From positions 35,502,576 through 35,566,575 of the forward strand of contig NC_053043.1 in assembly GCF_003473485.1 (NCBI RefSeq): 64,000 nucleotides of DNA, in the 5' to 3' direction. Source of the DNA: Medicago truncatula. Its lineage: Eukaryota > Streptophyta > Magnoliopsida > Fabales > Fabaceae. Shown piece by piece: positions 44,151-57,359 of this stretch. The notes under the pieces are model-generated. The model was given only the letters and a program-made list of their open reading frames with translations, was not told the DNA's origin and did not search any database. The first letter of the stretch is position 1; every line of letters begins with the position of its first letter. Position numbers and translations under genes: made by a program.

Positions 44151-44470
44151 CTCCCTCCGTCCTAATTTATAAGCAAAAAACAGTAATTCACACTTATTAA
44201 GAAAATAACACTTAGTAATTTGAGGTATAATTTTTTGTGTTCTCCTTAGAATAAATTTCATGAAAAGATGTAAAAATAATTTTCATTGGTTAAAAATTAT
44301 AGAGAAAATAAAAATGAGAACAAATTGAATGCAATTTGCATTTAATTTTACATTAAAAAAGATGATTTGTTTGAAAAAACATAATAATAGCATAAAAGTT
44401 GGTCTTTTTTGCTTATATTTTGAGACAAAGAATATGAGATTTTTTTGCTTATATTTTAAGACGGATGGAG
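44151..44470. mobile_element. Stowaway-type MITE nested in a ggttttgctag-family MITE
   Basis: Ends ctccctccgtcctaat and the complement of gacggatggag, with TA on both sides. The text before it (ttaaggtgtgttttagcaag) and after it (tagcttgctaaaacac) belong to one older MITE that it split. 320 bp, very similar to 44606-44925. Confidence 0.88.
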
Positions 44471-44605
44471 TAGCTTGCTAAAACACTCATACATAAAAAT
44501 CCATGTAATTAAATACACCTTAACTGATTTTATTTAATTAACTGTTGCCACGAAGTTATTCCTTTAGGAAGAGCCATGATATTTTTTATTTTAACATAAA
44601 ACATA

Positions 44606-44925
44606 CTCCCTCCGTCCTAATTTATAAGCAAAAAACAGTAATTCATACTTATTAAAAAAACTAACACTTAGTAATTTGAGGTATAATTTTTTGTGTTATC
44701 CTTAGAATAAGTTTCATGAAAAGATGTAAAAATAATTTTCATTGGTTAAAAATTATGGAGAAAATAAAAAGGACAACAAATTGAATGCAATTTACATTTA
44801 ATTTTACATTGGGAAAGATGATTTGTTTGAAAAAACATAATAATAGCATAAAAGTTGGTCTTTTTTCTTATATTTTGAGACAAAGAATATGAGATTTTTT
44901 TGCTTATATTTTAGGACGGAGCGAG
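44606..44925. mobile_element. Stowaway-type MITE, near-identical second copy
   Basis: Same length (320 bp) and nearly the same sequence as 44151-44470, TA target on both sides (44604-44605, 44926-44927), 135 bp further right. Either two insertions of one active family or a local duplication. Confidence 0.9.
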
Positions 44926-44980
44926 TATATCTAATATGTTTCTAATTCCATTGCTTTTATAACTTGCATCGGCTATCTAA

Positions 44981-45779
44981 GGGTCTATTTGGTTAACCCC
45001 AAAAAAGAGCTTTTAGCTTTTAGCTTATAAGCTCGTTTGACAAAAAAGCTCTGTTTGGTAACACTTTTTCACCAAGAGCTTATAGCTTATTTCACGAGCT
45101 TATAAGCTATTTTTCAGAAGCTATTCCAAGTAGCGTTTGAGCTTATAGCTTATAGCTTCTCACTTTTTCTTCCAATTTTACCCTTATTATTTTATTTAAA
45201 TTGTATTTTTATCCTTTATAATTTTTATAATAAGCTACGTAATAAAGACTACTATCTCTTTATTCTAATTTTTGTATATATATCAGCTGGCTTTTATTTA
45301 TATTTTTTGAAAAAATATATACCTTCGTTTTTCTTTTACGAAACAAAATACTATTATTCTATTAGTGTTATTTTTTTTTTTTTTTGAGGTAAGTGTTATT
45401 TTCTTTATTCTCTGTTATTAGTATTACTCTATTAGTGCTACCTTTTTTTTTGTTTTTGAGGTAAATGTTATTTTTTTTATAAAGTGGAAACACTTCAATG
45501 ATAATAAATATAAGATAAAATTTTAGTGAATAAAATTTAATTTAATTATAATACATATGATATATTAAATTAATAAATTTAAAGTATTTTTTTAAAGAAA
45601 AATTAGTTTACAAAATTACAAATACTTAAATTAATGATATAATTTTTATTATGAATTAAGAATACTCTTTATGTCATTTTACATTTATCAGCTAGTTGAA
45701 CCGCTATTTTTACCAAACACTTCAGTTAGCTTATCAACTAAAAGCTATCAGCTATCCGCTATTTTTATCAAACAGAGCC
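44981..45779. mobile_element. Tourist-like (PIF/Harbinger) non-autonomous element
   Basis: Left end gggtctatttggt, right end complementary to ggctctgtttgat, flanked by the 3-mer TAA (44978-44980 and 45780-45782), as expected for PIF/Harbinger. The inside repeats agcttataagct-type palindromes. 799 bp without a coding frame. Confidence 0.8.
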
Positions 45780-45782
45780 TAA

Positions 45783-46770
45783 GTCGAAGAACTTCTATAA
45801 AAGTCTCATTTTCTAAGGGTTAAAATTCTAACCGGATATTAACATTTCATAAGCTCCAAATAAGATTCGGCCAGCTCCATAATCACTTTTCTCCAAAACA
45901 GCTTATTTAGGCTTATTGCTTCTGCTTCTAACTTTTGAATTTAGAATTCAACCAAACTCTTGCTCAGCCATGTAAGCATTCATAATCAGTTATGGAATCA
46001 TTCATAACCAACTTAAACTCATATTTCAGCTTATTCCGGAAAAATCCATGCCGAACCCGTAAGCAGTTTTCAGCACCAAAATCCAAACTTTAAACGCGTT
46101 TTCTGAATTCATTTCTAATCGAAATCATAAAAAAAACAAAAATTATATCCAAACTGAAGGGAATTAAGTGTTGAATCTGAAACTTCAATAATCACTCAAT
46201 TATAGATTACACAACAAAAGATACGAGCCAAAAACCATGACCGGTCCTTATGAATTTTAACACCCATCGCATAATATTCAAGGATAATGACTTCTGCCAA
46301 GCCAAACATGTATAATCAGTTTCAAAACCACTTATATAACAACTTAATTTCATAACTCAATCACTTTTCCCTAATAATTTCTTAAATTCCAAATCCTAAT
46401 TTCATTCTATTCTCAAACAACACAACTTCTAAAAAACAAAGCTTATTGGAAACTCACCTCAAGAAAACTTTCAATTGATGCCACAAGCTCCAAATTTCAC
46501 TTATTTACCCAAACCCTAGCTTAAATCTTTCTCAAGAGAGGAAAGGATAGAAAAACCAAGCTCTCCATAAGTTTTTCAATTGCTTTAAGGCTCATAATCC
46601 TCTTCTACTCTTAGTTCTAGATCATACTAGCTCCAAAAACTCAATTTCTCAAGGGTGGAAGGTGTGGTGGCTACGGCTGAGAGAAAGAAGTGAGGAGGGA
46701 TAAATTTCAAGCTTAATACCTTGATCAAGAGAGATTAAAAAATCAAAAGAGAAACCAAGAGAAATCTCTC
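45783..46770 (-). other. repeat-like block, possibly retroelement-derived
   Basis: Non-coding and different in composition from its neighbours. The text (read on the minus strand, with phrases such as gctagggtttggg and gaggtgagtttcc) resembles leader or LTR parts of plant retroelements, but I find no termini or target duplication. It ends where the duplicated GST gene 7 unit begins (46771). Confidence 0.3.
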
Positions 46771-47115
46771 ATAAAATAGTTTCACATGAAAGAGTGCATA
46801 ACAATGTATAAAAACTAACAGATCAAAGATCCATTACAATTCACAAGTACTTCAGAATAATTTCCTACAAAAACCACAAAGTTTGGCACATCAAAGTGCC
46901 TTTTTATTACATAATTATTCCAACAGAAAGGTTGAGAAAACTGAAATCATTTAGTACTACATGTTTTGATTCATGGTGAGAATAACAATACCGCAATGAA
47001 CCACCGTGATTTTAACAAAAGCTACACTTTCGAGCTTCAACAAAATCAAGGCATCATCATGGTTTCGCCAAACTCACCACACATCTAAACATAAACTTAA
47101 CCTAACATCTCCAAC

Positions 47116-48783
<1,668 letters not shown>

Positions 48784-48838
48784 TTATGGAAGAAGAAGAA
48801 ATGTGTGGCTGTGAGAAAGTACAAAGGATGGAACTCTG

Positions 48839-48847
48839 TATTTATAG
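48839..48847 (-). promoter_or_regulatory. TATA box of GST gene 7
   Basis: ctataaata on the minus strand, 83-91 nt before the start codon. In gene 6 the equivalent site has become ctataagag, so the two duplicates may differ in promoter strength. Confidence 0.55.
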
Positions 48848-49262
48848 AGTGAGATGTGGAGTGAAAAGCGTGGAGATGTAGCGTGTGAAAATGTGGAATA
48901 TGGAACAGTGAGTTTGTGAGGACATGTAGACAATCTTAACTTTGGTATGGACCATGTTCTAGGCGAAATTTAGGATTTATGTTCCGACATATGTTAGATT
49001 TCTCTAGAGATTGCTACACCTGTTTTAATTTCTTTAAGGGTTATGTTAACGAAATATTAGTTAAGAAAGTTAAAAATAAATTTTTAATTTAAAATAACAA
49101 CTTTTTAACTCTTATAAACTTGAACATTTCACTTTTTATTATTTTTTAATATAAATTTTTTATATCAGTCTTATTAACCAGTGTCTTAGGGATATTAGTT
49201 AATATTTTTATTTGTTTAATCATTTTCTTGAAAGGGTGGACTCGGGACTGTTTCACGTATGC

Positions 49263-49490
49263 ATCAAGTTAAATATCAACTCACGAGAAAAGATCATATT
49301 ATATTTATATATTTTATTGTTTCTTCTCACTCATCCGATCGCATTTATAATCAAAAAAATATTTTTTAAATTTATTGAATACCTTATGTATTTAACCATA
49401 TACAGTAGATATTCAATGAAATTAAAAAAATAGTTTTTTCCCTTATAAATGTAGCTGAATAGAGCATATTTTTGTTGTATCATGAGTTGT
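49263..49490. other. AT-rich spacer, nothing recognised
   Basis: No frame with a domain and no clear repeat end. Confidence 0.5.
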
Positions 49491-50372
49491 CTAAATGTGC
49501 TTTTGGTCCCTTAACTAAAAAGAAAAATTATTTGAGTACTTTATCTTTATCTCCGTTACTTGTTTTGGTCTCTTCCGTTAAAAAAATTCAAAAAACCGTT
49601 AGGGTTTATATTATTTATCTTCTTCCTTCTCCTTCCATCATCTTCTTCATGATATTCATCATTAAAAACATACCAACCCAGAAGAAAAAAAATCACTCTA
49701 ATTTACCAAACAACAATTTTTTTTAAATTCAAATCCAACCTCTTCAAACCTTTCCATGTCCAAAAATTCATTCTCTTGCAACCGTACAACCAAATCATAA
49801 CCTTCACCAAACAATCCATTCTCGAACCAACAACAAGAACACTTGATTATAAAAATCTTTTTTTTTATCCTTTAAACCCATAAAGGGAGACTGCACGAGA
49901 GGGAGAGTGGGAGATCGAAAAGAAACAGAAGAATGGAAGAGAAAGGGGAGAGAGAAGGCGGAGGCCGACGTGAGAGAGAGTTCGGTAAAGAATTGCAGGG
50001 AAGAGAGAGAAGTCAGAAAATTGAAGATCATTTGGGTTTGAGATTCAATAGATGATTATTCATAGAAGGAAGCTTTGAGTTTGAGATTCAACACATAAGA
50101 GGAAAGATTGAAGGATTTGTTGATTTGATGAAGATGATGGGCTTTGATGATGATGAAAAAGATTTTTTTTTTTTTTTTTTTTGGATTGGTGTGTTGTTGA
50201 TGATGAAGATCATGATGAAGATGATGGAAAGAGAAGGAAGAAGATGAATAATATAAACCCTAACAGTTTTTTGAATTTTTTTAACAGAAGGGACCAAAAC
50301 AGGTAACAGAGATAAAGATAAAGTATCCAAACAATCTTTTTTTTAGTTAAGGGACCAAAAGCACATTTAAGC
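49491..50372. mobile_element. large fold-back element, arms about 200 bp
   Basis: Arms are inverted copies: left begins ctaaatgtgcttttggtccc and contains accgttagggtttatatta and the cttcttccttctcc run; the right arm has the complements and ends gcacatttaagcc. The purine/pyrimidine-rich centre (49870-50040) gives spurious frames on both strands. It resembles the Mutator-like MITEs at 2422 and 56936 in arm design, but no target duplication survives at the left edge. Confidence 0.7.
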
Positions 50373-50373
50373 C

Positions 50374-51310
50374 TAAATAGTATTAGTTATGATATTTTAA
50401 TCGGCTGGACCCACAAATTTGTCATATTTCATAAAGGCTTAAATGTGTCATTAGTCCATGCAGTCGCACCATTTTATGGCTTTGGTCCTGCATTTTTTTT
50501 TGTTTGGTTTTAGTCCTTGCACTTTATAAAAAATTTGGTTTTGGTCCTTGCTGTTAGTTGACTGTTAAAAAAAAGGTAAAAAAATAACCGAGTGCCACGT
50601 GGCCCAATCGTTACATGCCATGTGGCACAGGAAAAAAATATTTACTAATTTAATTAAATAAAATAAAACAATTGATTTATAATTTATTTTATTATTATTA
50701 TTCTCATGGTTATTGTTATTTTGAGGTCCTATTTTTCATTTTATTCTCATTCTCATGTTTCTATCCATACATCTCTCAATTTTTGTTCTACCATTTGATT
50801 TGAGATTTGATGGGTGCCCCAATAGACCCTTTAAAATTGTTCACATTTCATTGCTCTATAGCCCTCTTATTTATATGTGGCTCAACATATCAATTTTTAT
50901 TTGATATGAGACTTTCTAACTCATAATTGATACTCCAACAATTTTTACTCAATTACCCTAACATTTCATTAAATTTTGATGTTATTAGTTAAAATATGAC
51001 TCTTTTCCATATTATTTATAAGGATGTCTTTTTTTATGTTATGTACATGAGAAACTAGTCCAAGAACCTCCTGGATTCACTATGAACAACTAACTAGGTC
51101 GATGCATACTCCTCTTTTCTCCTAATCTAATCGACTTATCCTTTTGTTCATTCTTATTCTTACTACCATACGCATTTTTCAATGAAAGATGCCAATGTAG
51201 GGGAGGTACTTAGGAGGTTTTAGTGAATGAAAGGACTAGTGATCAACCTTAACTATACTATAAATTCCACTAAATATACAATAAAATAAGAGGCGAGACC
51301 AGGTAGGTCT
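50374..51310. other. intergenic DNA with a one-armed repeat
   Basis: 50436-50640 reads like a single arm of a ggcttaaatgtg-type Mutator-like element (tttggtcctgca, ttggtccttgctgttag) whose partner arm I do not find nearby. The remainder shows no gene. Confidence 0.4.
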
Positions 51311-51318
51311 CTGTTGGG

Positions 51319-52948
51319 CAGTGGCGGAGCCACACAAAAATGTTTGGGATGGCCGTCATCAAAATAAAGTCGATCATTTTTAATTTTTTAGACAGTCAAT
51401 ATTATTACCTCAAGCCGGTGTAAGACGCACCAAGCAGGGTAAAAAGAAGAACAATTACAAGGTGTCGAATATATGCGAAACACCAAACCAAAACCCAAAA
51501 GAGTTATAGCCACCAAAAACACACTGCTAGCCCACTTAAAACACACCTAGACCCCAAAAAAACAGCAACAGAACAGAGGCCAAAACAGCTGAGAAAAGGA
51601 AGAAAAAAAAAGATGGCGCGCCTGATGAAAAAACCAACCCAAACAGATAGAAACCACACCAGCTAGGTGCGGCCAGCACAACCACACCAGAACCCACCAG
51701 AATGCTAGCAGAAAACCCCAAAACCGCAACCGTGTAACAGAGAAAACAGCCAGCACAGCCACACCACACCCACACTAGAACCCACCAGTTTAAAGTGACA
51801 CTTTACGCTTCCTCTTGTAAAATGAATAGATTTTTTGACTCTTCATCTTGACTTTTTTGTTGCAAGGAAACAAATTTATCAAAATGATGTAAGAATAGTG
51901 TTAAGACTCATAATGAAACAAATCTACAGTTGACAATGCTACTGCTAATGTCTAATGAGAAACAATATCATTGACAAGATCAAATGGAGTTATCTTCAAC
52001 ACAATGATCCTAAGACAAACTTAAATCAGTGATCATAAAAGTAGAGATTCATATGTACACAATGGAAGTAATAAATCAATCTTTCACATGCCACTCCATT
52101 GCTCATAAAAATAATTAAACTAGAACTGAATGATTGTTAAATTACCAATATTTAGAATCGGCACAAGCAATAAAAATTTCAAGATACTAATGACTTTTGA
52201 TAAGATGACTAGTGTTTCCCTTTTAACAGAAGTCTAGCTCCCAGCTTAAAAACCTTTATCTAGCTTCTAAAAACCAGAATCCCCAAAACACACATAAAAA
52301 ATCCAATCTAACATTAAAGAAAAACTTTGCAATAACTTTGTCATCTTTTGAAATTATTATCTAAGCATACTTAATTCTCAATTAGTTAACCAAATGTCCA
52401 ACGTCAACAGTTCCCATTCTTTTTTCCCAATTGATTTACCTAAGATATTAAAAGAGAGGACATTTGAGGCAAAATATTTGATTTACCTAAGCAGTATTAT
52501 TAACAAAAATAAAAAATAAAAAATCCCCTTTTGTTTTGATTAGGGTTATGGGAAAATTGAAATTGAAAACCAAATTAAAAATCAAATTCAGAGATTAGAT
52601 ACACTTACAGTTTTAGGGTTTGTAGAGAGATTGAGATCAATGAAGAGAAGAATCAGAGATTGATGCAGAGAGAAGAGATGGAGGCCTTGAGTTTGCCGGA
52701 GAGTTCGTCGGTCGCGGGATTGCCGGTGGGTGAGGGTGGTGGTGGGTGAGGTTGCGCACGTGAAGGAGAAGAGAAAATATTGCTTCTTCGTTTCTTTCCC
52801 GTTCTGGAGAAATATTGGAATTAGAGTGGGATAGTGGTTTGAGTGGCATGGTAGTAATATTAAAATTAATCCAGGGGCATTATAGTATTTTCACAAAATA
52901 AATGGGTAGGCCATGGCCATACCCAGTCCACACGTGGCTCCGCCACTG
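51319..52948. mobile_element. non-autonomous hAT element, 1.63 kb
   Basis: Perfect 15-bp terminal inverted repeats cagtggcggagccac and gtggctccgccactg, with the 8-mer ctgttggg duplicated at 51311-51318 and 52949-52956. These are textbook hAT features. No transposase is encoded; the interior includes a C+A-rich block (51390-51795) that looks like a separate insertion. Confidence 0.92.
51390..51795 (-). mobile_element. possible LINE-like fragment inside the hAT element
   Basis: On the minus strand this is G+T-rich text of the same kind as 14226-17739 and ends in aataatatt...ctaaaaaatt, like a short poly(A) junction. The domain-free frames at 51536-51775 are by-products of composition. No target duplication confirmed. 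Confidence 0.35.
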
Positions 52949-52956
52949 CTGTTGGG

Positions 52957-53413
52957 TCTCCTTCTTGTGTGTTGATTTCATTTAGTTGATCAAGAATCAT
53001 GAGCAACACCATAAGGAGGAGGCAACATCTGAGCTAGTTCCCTGTTCCATCTATCGATTGAGTTGAATCGACAATAGATCCAGTAGCTTTTTTAATAAAG
53101 AATAATTCTTTTTGAGTTTTGGTGTTTCTTGTTATTAGAAACCCAATTTAAAAATTAGAACATAATCTCTAAATTATATAAAATGACATGATCATCAATA
53201 CATAGATATTAATCACAAAGCTAGAATTTACACTCAGATACTATTTCGTTAGTTTGCTTTAAAAAGTTCAGAAGTTCTTAATCTTTTCACATATCTTTTT
53301 TTGTGTCCAATGGTCAATTCCCCTCTTAAAATGAATTAGTGAAGCTTCCAAAATTTAAATTCCAACTACAAACTATAGAGCAATGATAGGTTGATTATCC
53401 CATATGATATATA
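52957..53413. other. intergenic DNA between two hAT elements
   Basis: The text on both sides of the 51319-52948 insertion (taggtctctgttggg and tctccttcttg) was once continuous. It may be part of an older repeat on the minus strand; no gene is supported. Confidence 0.35.
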
Positions 53414-53421
53414 CCTCTTAT

Positions 53422-53999
53422 CATAGTTTTGAAAACCGGACCGGACCGGCTGGTCGAACCGGTCCGACCGTGAACCGGATGGGTAACCGGTTCGGTTGGT
53501 ATGTTGGATCGGTCATGCAATCAAACCGGTGCGAACCGGCATGAACCGGACAAACTCGGTTAAAACCGGTGAACCGGCGGTTTAATGAGCCAACCAGGTT
53601 ATAAATTTCTTTTTTAATGAATAATTATATAATTTACCAAAAAATTGAAAATTGGCCTTGCTGTGGATCGAACAGGCGACCAAACAGTCACAAACTTCTC
53701 AAAGGCACTAATAATCCACTGCACCACTGCTGTTTGTTGTGATGAATTGTTGATTCATTTTGATTGTATATTATTTCAAAATATCATAAACTAAAACTAC
53801 ACCATTTTTTTTTTCGTTACACTAAAACTACTTCATTTCAATTCACATTTTAACTTGTATTTTATAATTTTTTTTGCATAATTTGAATTTTGTCAATTTT
53901 TTTGCATAACTTGTATTTTGTCTTTCTTATAAAAAAATAGAAACATGTATTCTCTTTTTATTTTATCTTCATAATATATTGTATAAGTAAATGTTTCAT

Positions 54000-54065
<66 letters not shown>

Positions 54066-54328
54066 AATTAATTTGTGTTTGATCATATAATAACTGTTGA
54101 ACCCGCGTCTCTTAGATTATTTTAGTTTCTAAAGTGACCGAGTCACCGATTCAATCCGAGTTAATCCGGTTAAATAACTATATAAATTTAATCTAAGGAC
54201 CGAGTTATCTAACCGAGTCATCCGAGTGGTTCCGATTCAGTCATGCGGTTCGACCAATGACTCAGTGGTTCGACCATTGACCCAGTACCCCCGCCGAGTC
54301 GATGACCGAGCCGAGTTTTAAAACTATG
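53422..54328. mobile_element. hAT-like MITE rich in ccggtt motifs
   Basis: Ends catagttttgaaaaccgg and the complement of gagttttaaaactatg, with the 8-mer cctcttat at 53414-53421 and 54329-54336. The first 170 bp are packed with aaccggtt-like words and the last 190 bp with gaccgagt/ccgagtca words, an internal subterminal-repeat layout as used for transposase binding. Contains a (TA)n tract; no coding frame. Confidence 0.88.
54003..54063. repeat. (TA)n microsatellite inside the hAT-like element
   Basis: About 30 uninterrupted TA units. Confidence 0.95.
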
Positions 54329-54337
54329 CCTCTTATA

Positions 54338-54678
54338 CTCCCTCCGTCCTAAATTATAAGCAAAAAAACAAAAATCACACTTATTATGAAAACTAAAGCA
54401 TAAGAATTTGTAGCATAATTTTTTGTGTTTTCTTTGGAATAAGTTTCATGGGAAGATGTAAAAACAATTTTCATTGGCAATTGGTTATGAAAAAAATAAA
54501 AGAGAGAGAAAATTAAATGTAATTTGCATTTAATTTCATGAGAATAAGAAAAAGTTTTTATTGGAAAATATGATTTTTTTAAAAACAATATTAAATAGAA
54601 TAAAAGTTTGTCTTTTTTACTTATATTTTGGGACAAAGAAAATGAGTTTTTTTTACTTATATTTCAAGACGGAGGGAG
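54338..54678. mobile_element. Stowaway-type MITE abutting the hAT element
   Basis: Ends ctccctccgtcctaaattat and the complement of ttcaagacggagggag, with TA target copies at 54336-54337 and 54679-54680. Its left TA overlaps the last base of the hAT target duplication, so it inserted precisely at that border. Related to the copies at 44151 and 44606. Confidence 0.9.
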
Positions 54679-54680
54679 TA

Positions 54681-56925
54681 CATCCATATAAAAAATGACA
54701 TGGGACGACGTGATCACCACACACTCCTCAATTTTTTCTCTCACTCTTTCTTCTTCTAGTGTCATATATGAGGGTGTACAAAGATGGTATAAAAAGGGTG
54801 TCAAACTTATAATTAATCAAGCTATATTATATGTAACTCTACTAGCCGAACAAATAAATTCACGAGCTGAAACTTTCCATATTATTCCACATATGATGGA
54901 CACCGACACGCTACCTTTTTAATTTATTGAGATTAGATGTCACGGCTTAAGTCAGCAATCGCATAGCATATTCTATTTATTTATTATTGATAATGATATA
55001 TTTTTTTTGAAAGAATTATTGATAATGATATTGACATGTAAATATGACATTTTCCTTAAAATAATGTCAAAATATAACATATTCATATTAAAATGGTGAA
55101 ATTCTAACAACTAAGTTATTTGATACGAAAACACCAGAAATTGAATACAAAATGTTTCTCTTATTTTTAAGTTAGTGGTAAAAATTCATCTTTTTTTTTT
55201 TTTTTGATAGATCTAAAAATTCATCTTTTAAAAGGACTAAACAGAGTATCTGAATTTCGAACCTCGGTTCATATGTACATATAATGCAATATTTCTACCA
55301 AATGAGTTAAGTTTATAAAAACTGTTTTTCTTATTAAATGTTAGTTATTAATATTTTTTTCTTCAATTTATTTTAATCCTCCGCTTTTTATTTTTTTGGT
55401 AGAACCTCCGCTTAATTAATTCATTTTCTTAAAACTAGTCCCTACTTAATTTCTATTCTTTTAAGAACATCTCTAACTATTTTCTCTAAAATACTTAATC
55501 AATTCTTGACTTCAATTATGTTGTGACCTCTATTTTTTTACTTGATTTGAAATAGTTAATTAAAATTAAATTAATTTCATATTTAACTAATATTAAAATT
55601 TTGATACAGTTAACCAAATATATAACATATTTTTACATTTTTGCTTGACACAGTTAACCAAATAATTGAGTTCAAGCAGTCAATAAGCTTCATCAAAAGA
55701 CAATTTACATAAGAGAACCTGAATTTAATTCATAAATAAAATAATTCTTGATCAAAATTTATTTATTTATCGATCAGTCAAACATTGAATCATCAAATCT
55801 CTTCTCTTAGAAAACAACAGATTAACACCAAATATTTATCATAGAGATTTTTCCCTTAAAATAACAATACTTCATTTTTCTAAAAAAAGAAAAGAATATC
55901 AAACAGTGTCTTCATAACATTGGTTTTTTTTTAAGGAGTCAGAAAATTGGTTAAACAAACAAAACAAACAACTTTTATAAAAAATAATAGTTCAATTATT
56001 ACTTAATCAAAAGTCAAAATTTATATTTTTGAGATAAAATTTTTATTTATAGATTTCTTAACCATTATCTTAGGGTGTATTTGGATGGAGGGCTTAGGAG
56101 AGGAATATAGGGAGTGTTCACTTTTCAATTTTAAATTACTGATACTATGAATTTTTTTTTTTGGAAAGTTAACATATTAACATGATAAAAAGTATTATAT
56201 AATACTTCAATCACATTTAATTTATTTTAAAAAAACATATTATATATTCCGTGATTTAAAAAAGAAAAATAAAATCTCCCTCTTGTTTCTCTCATAAACT
56301 ATCAATTCAAACATACTTTTAAGACACCTGTTGACAAAATTCAAAAAAGTTATCACTACCATGGTCGATATTATTAGTAAAGGATATAGTATTGACTAAA
56401 AGCATATTCTAACTTTGTACGAAAAAAAGGACATATCGCAACATATTTTTGACAATGTTGTGCGTGCTCACGTGCTGTGCAAGTGTGATGTAATCAACTA
56501 CATCATAAAGTCCACGTTGAAATTTGAATTCAACAACTCTCGACTTGTGTGAATTGTGATGCAATCAATTACGTTTGCATGCCGTTAGAACAAAAATTAT
56601 ATTTTTTTGGGTTTGGCTAACCCGTGTCATCATAAAGTCCACGTTAAAGAATCTATAAATAAAAATTTAATCTTAAAAATATAAAATATTATTTTTAATA
56701 AAGTAATGATTACACAATTTTTTTATGAAAACCTACTTATTTTAAATGTTTAACCATTACTTTTAGAATACCGGTTAACATTCTCCATATTTTTTTTTTA
56801 AGGAGAACAAGAATGAATTTTGTTTTCCTTAAAAAAAGAATGAATTTTGTTTGAAAAATTCTAGTGCGAATACTGAAATCAAATATAATTGAATTATATT
56901 AAAATTGATGTAGTCAATCTTTTAA
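54681..56925. other. AT-rich intergenic DNA, no gene seen
   Basis: No coding sequence. 55240-55310 (gaacctcggttcatatg...accaaatgagttaag) is a likely decayed SINE-like copy on the minus strand, like 551-640. 56073-56330 may be a worn MITE (gggtgtatttggatgg at one end). Otherwise nothing recognised. Confidence 0.45.
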
Positions 56926-56935
56926 TTAAAAATAA

Positions 56936-57349
56936 GACTTAATTGCATGTTGGATCCTTTATGTTTATTTTAGTTTTCAATTTGGTCCCTTATGTTTGAA
57001 AGTTTCAAGTTGGTCTCTTACGTTTTAAAAGTTTCAAGTTGGTCCAAAACGTTACTTATATAGGAATAAGTTAGTCCATTCCACGACATGATATTGAGTT
57101 TAATAAAACAAAAAAATTAAAATAACGTTTTAAACTAATTTTCTAAATAAGTTAAGTTCCATCACCCATATTGTCAACCCGGATCTTTAACCGTTACGTG
57201 ACTGAAGAGACTAACTTATTCCAACGTGAGTAACGTTTTGGACCAACTTGAAACTTTTAAAACGTAAGGGACCAACTTAAAACTTTTAAAACATAATGGA
57301 CCAACTTAAAAATTAAAATAAACATAAGGGATTAAACATACAATTAAGC
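56936..57349. mobile_element. Mutator-like MITE with long inverted arms
   Basis: Arms of about 150-170 bp are inverted copies: gacttaattgcatg at the left, catacaattaagc at the right, each with several ggtcc(c)tta phrases. The 10-mer ttaaaaataa flanks it at 56926-56935 and 57350-57359, compatible with a 9-bp Mutator-type duplication plus one matching base. Confidence 0.82.
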
Positions 57350-57359
57350 TTAAAAATAA

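Noticed and set aside
49472-50330. Frames of 73-84 codons on both strands
   Set aside because: They are the mirrored arms and purine-rich centre of a fold-back element.
51536-51775. Cys/Phe/Trp-rich minus-strand frames resembling a small membrane or cysteine-rich peptide
   Set aside because: No signal peptide logic; part of the G+T-rich insertion inside a hAT element.
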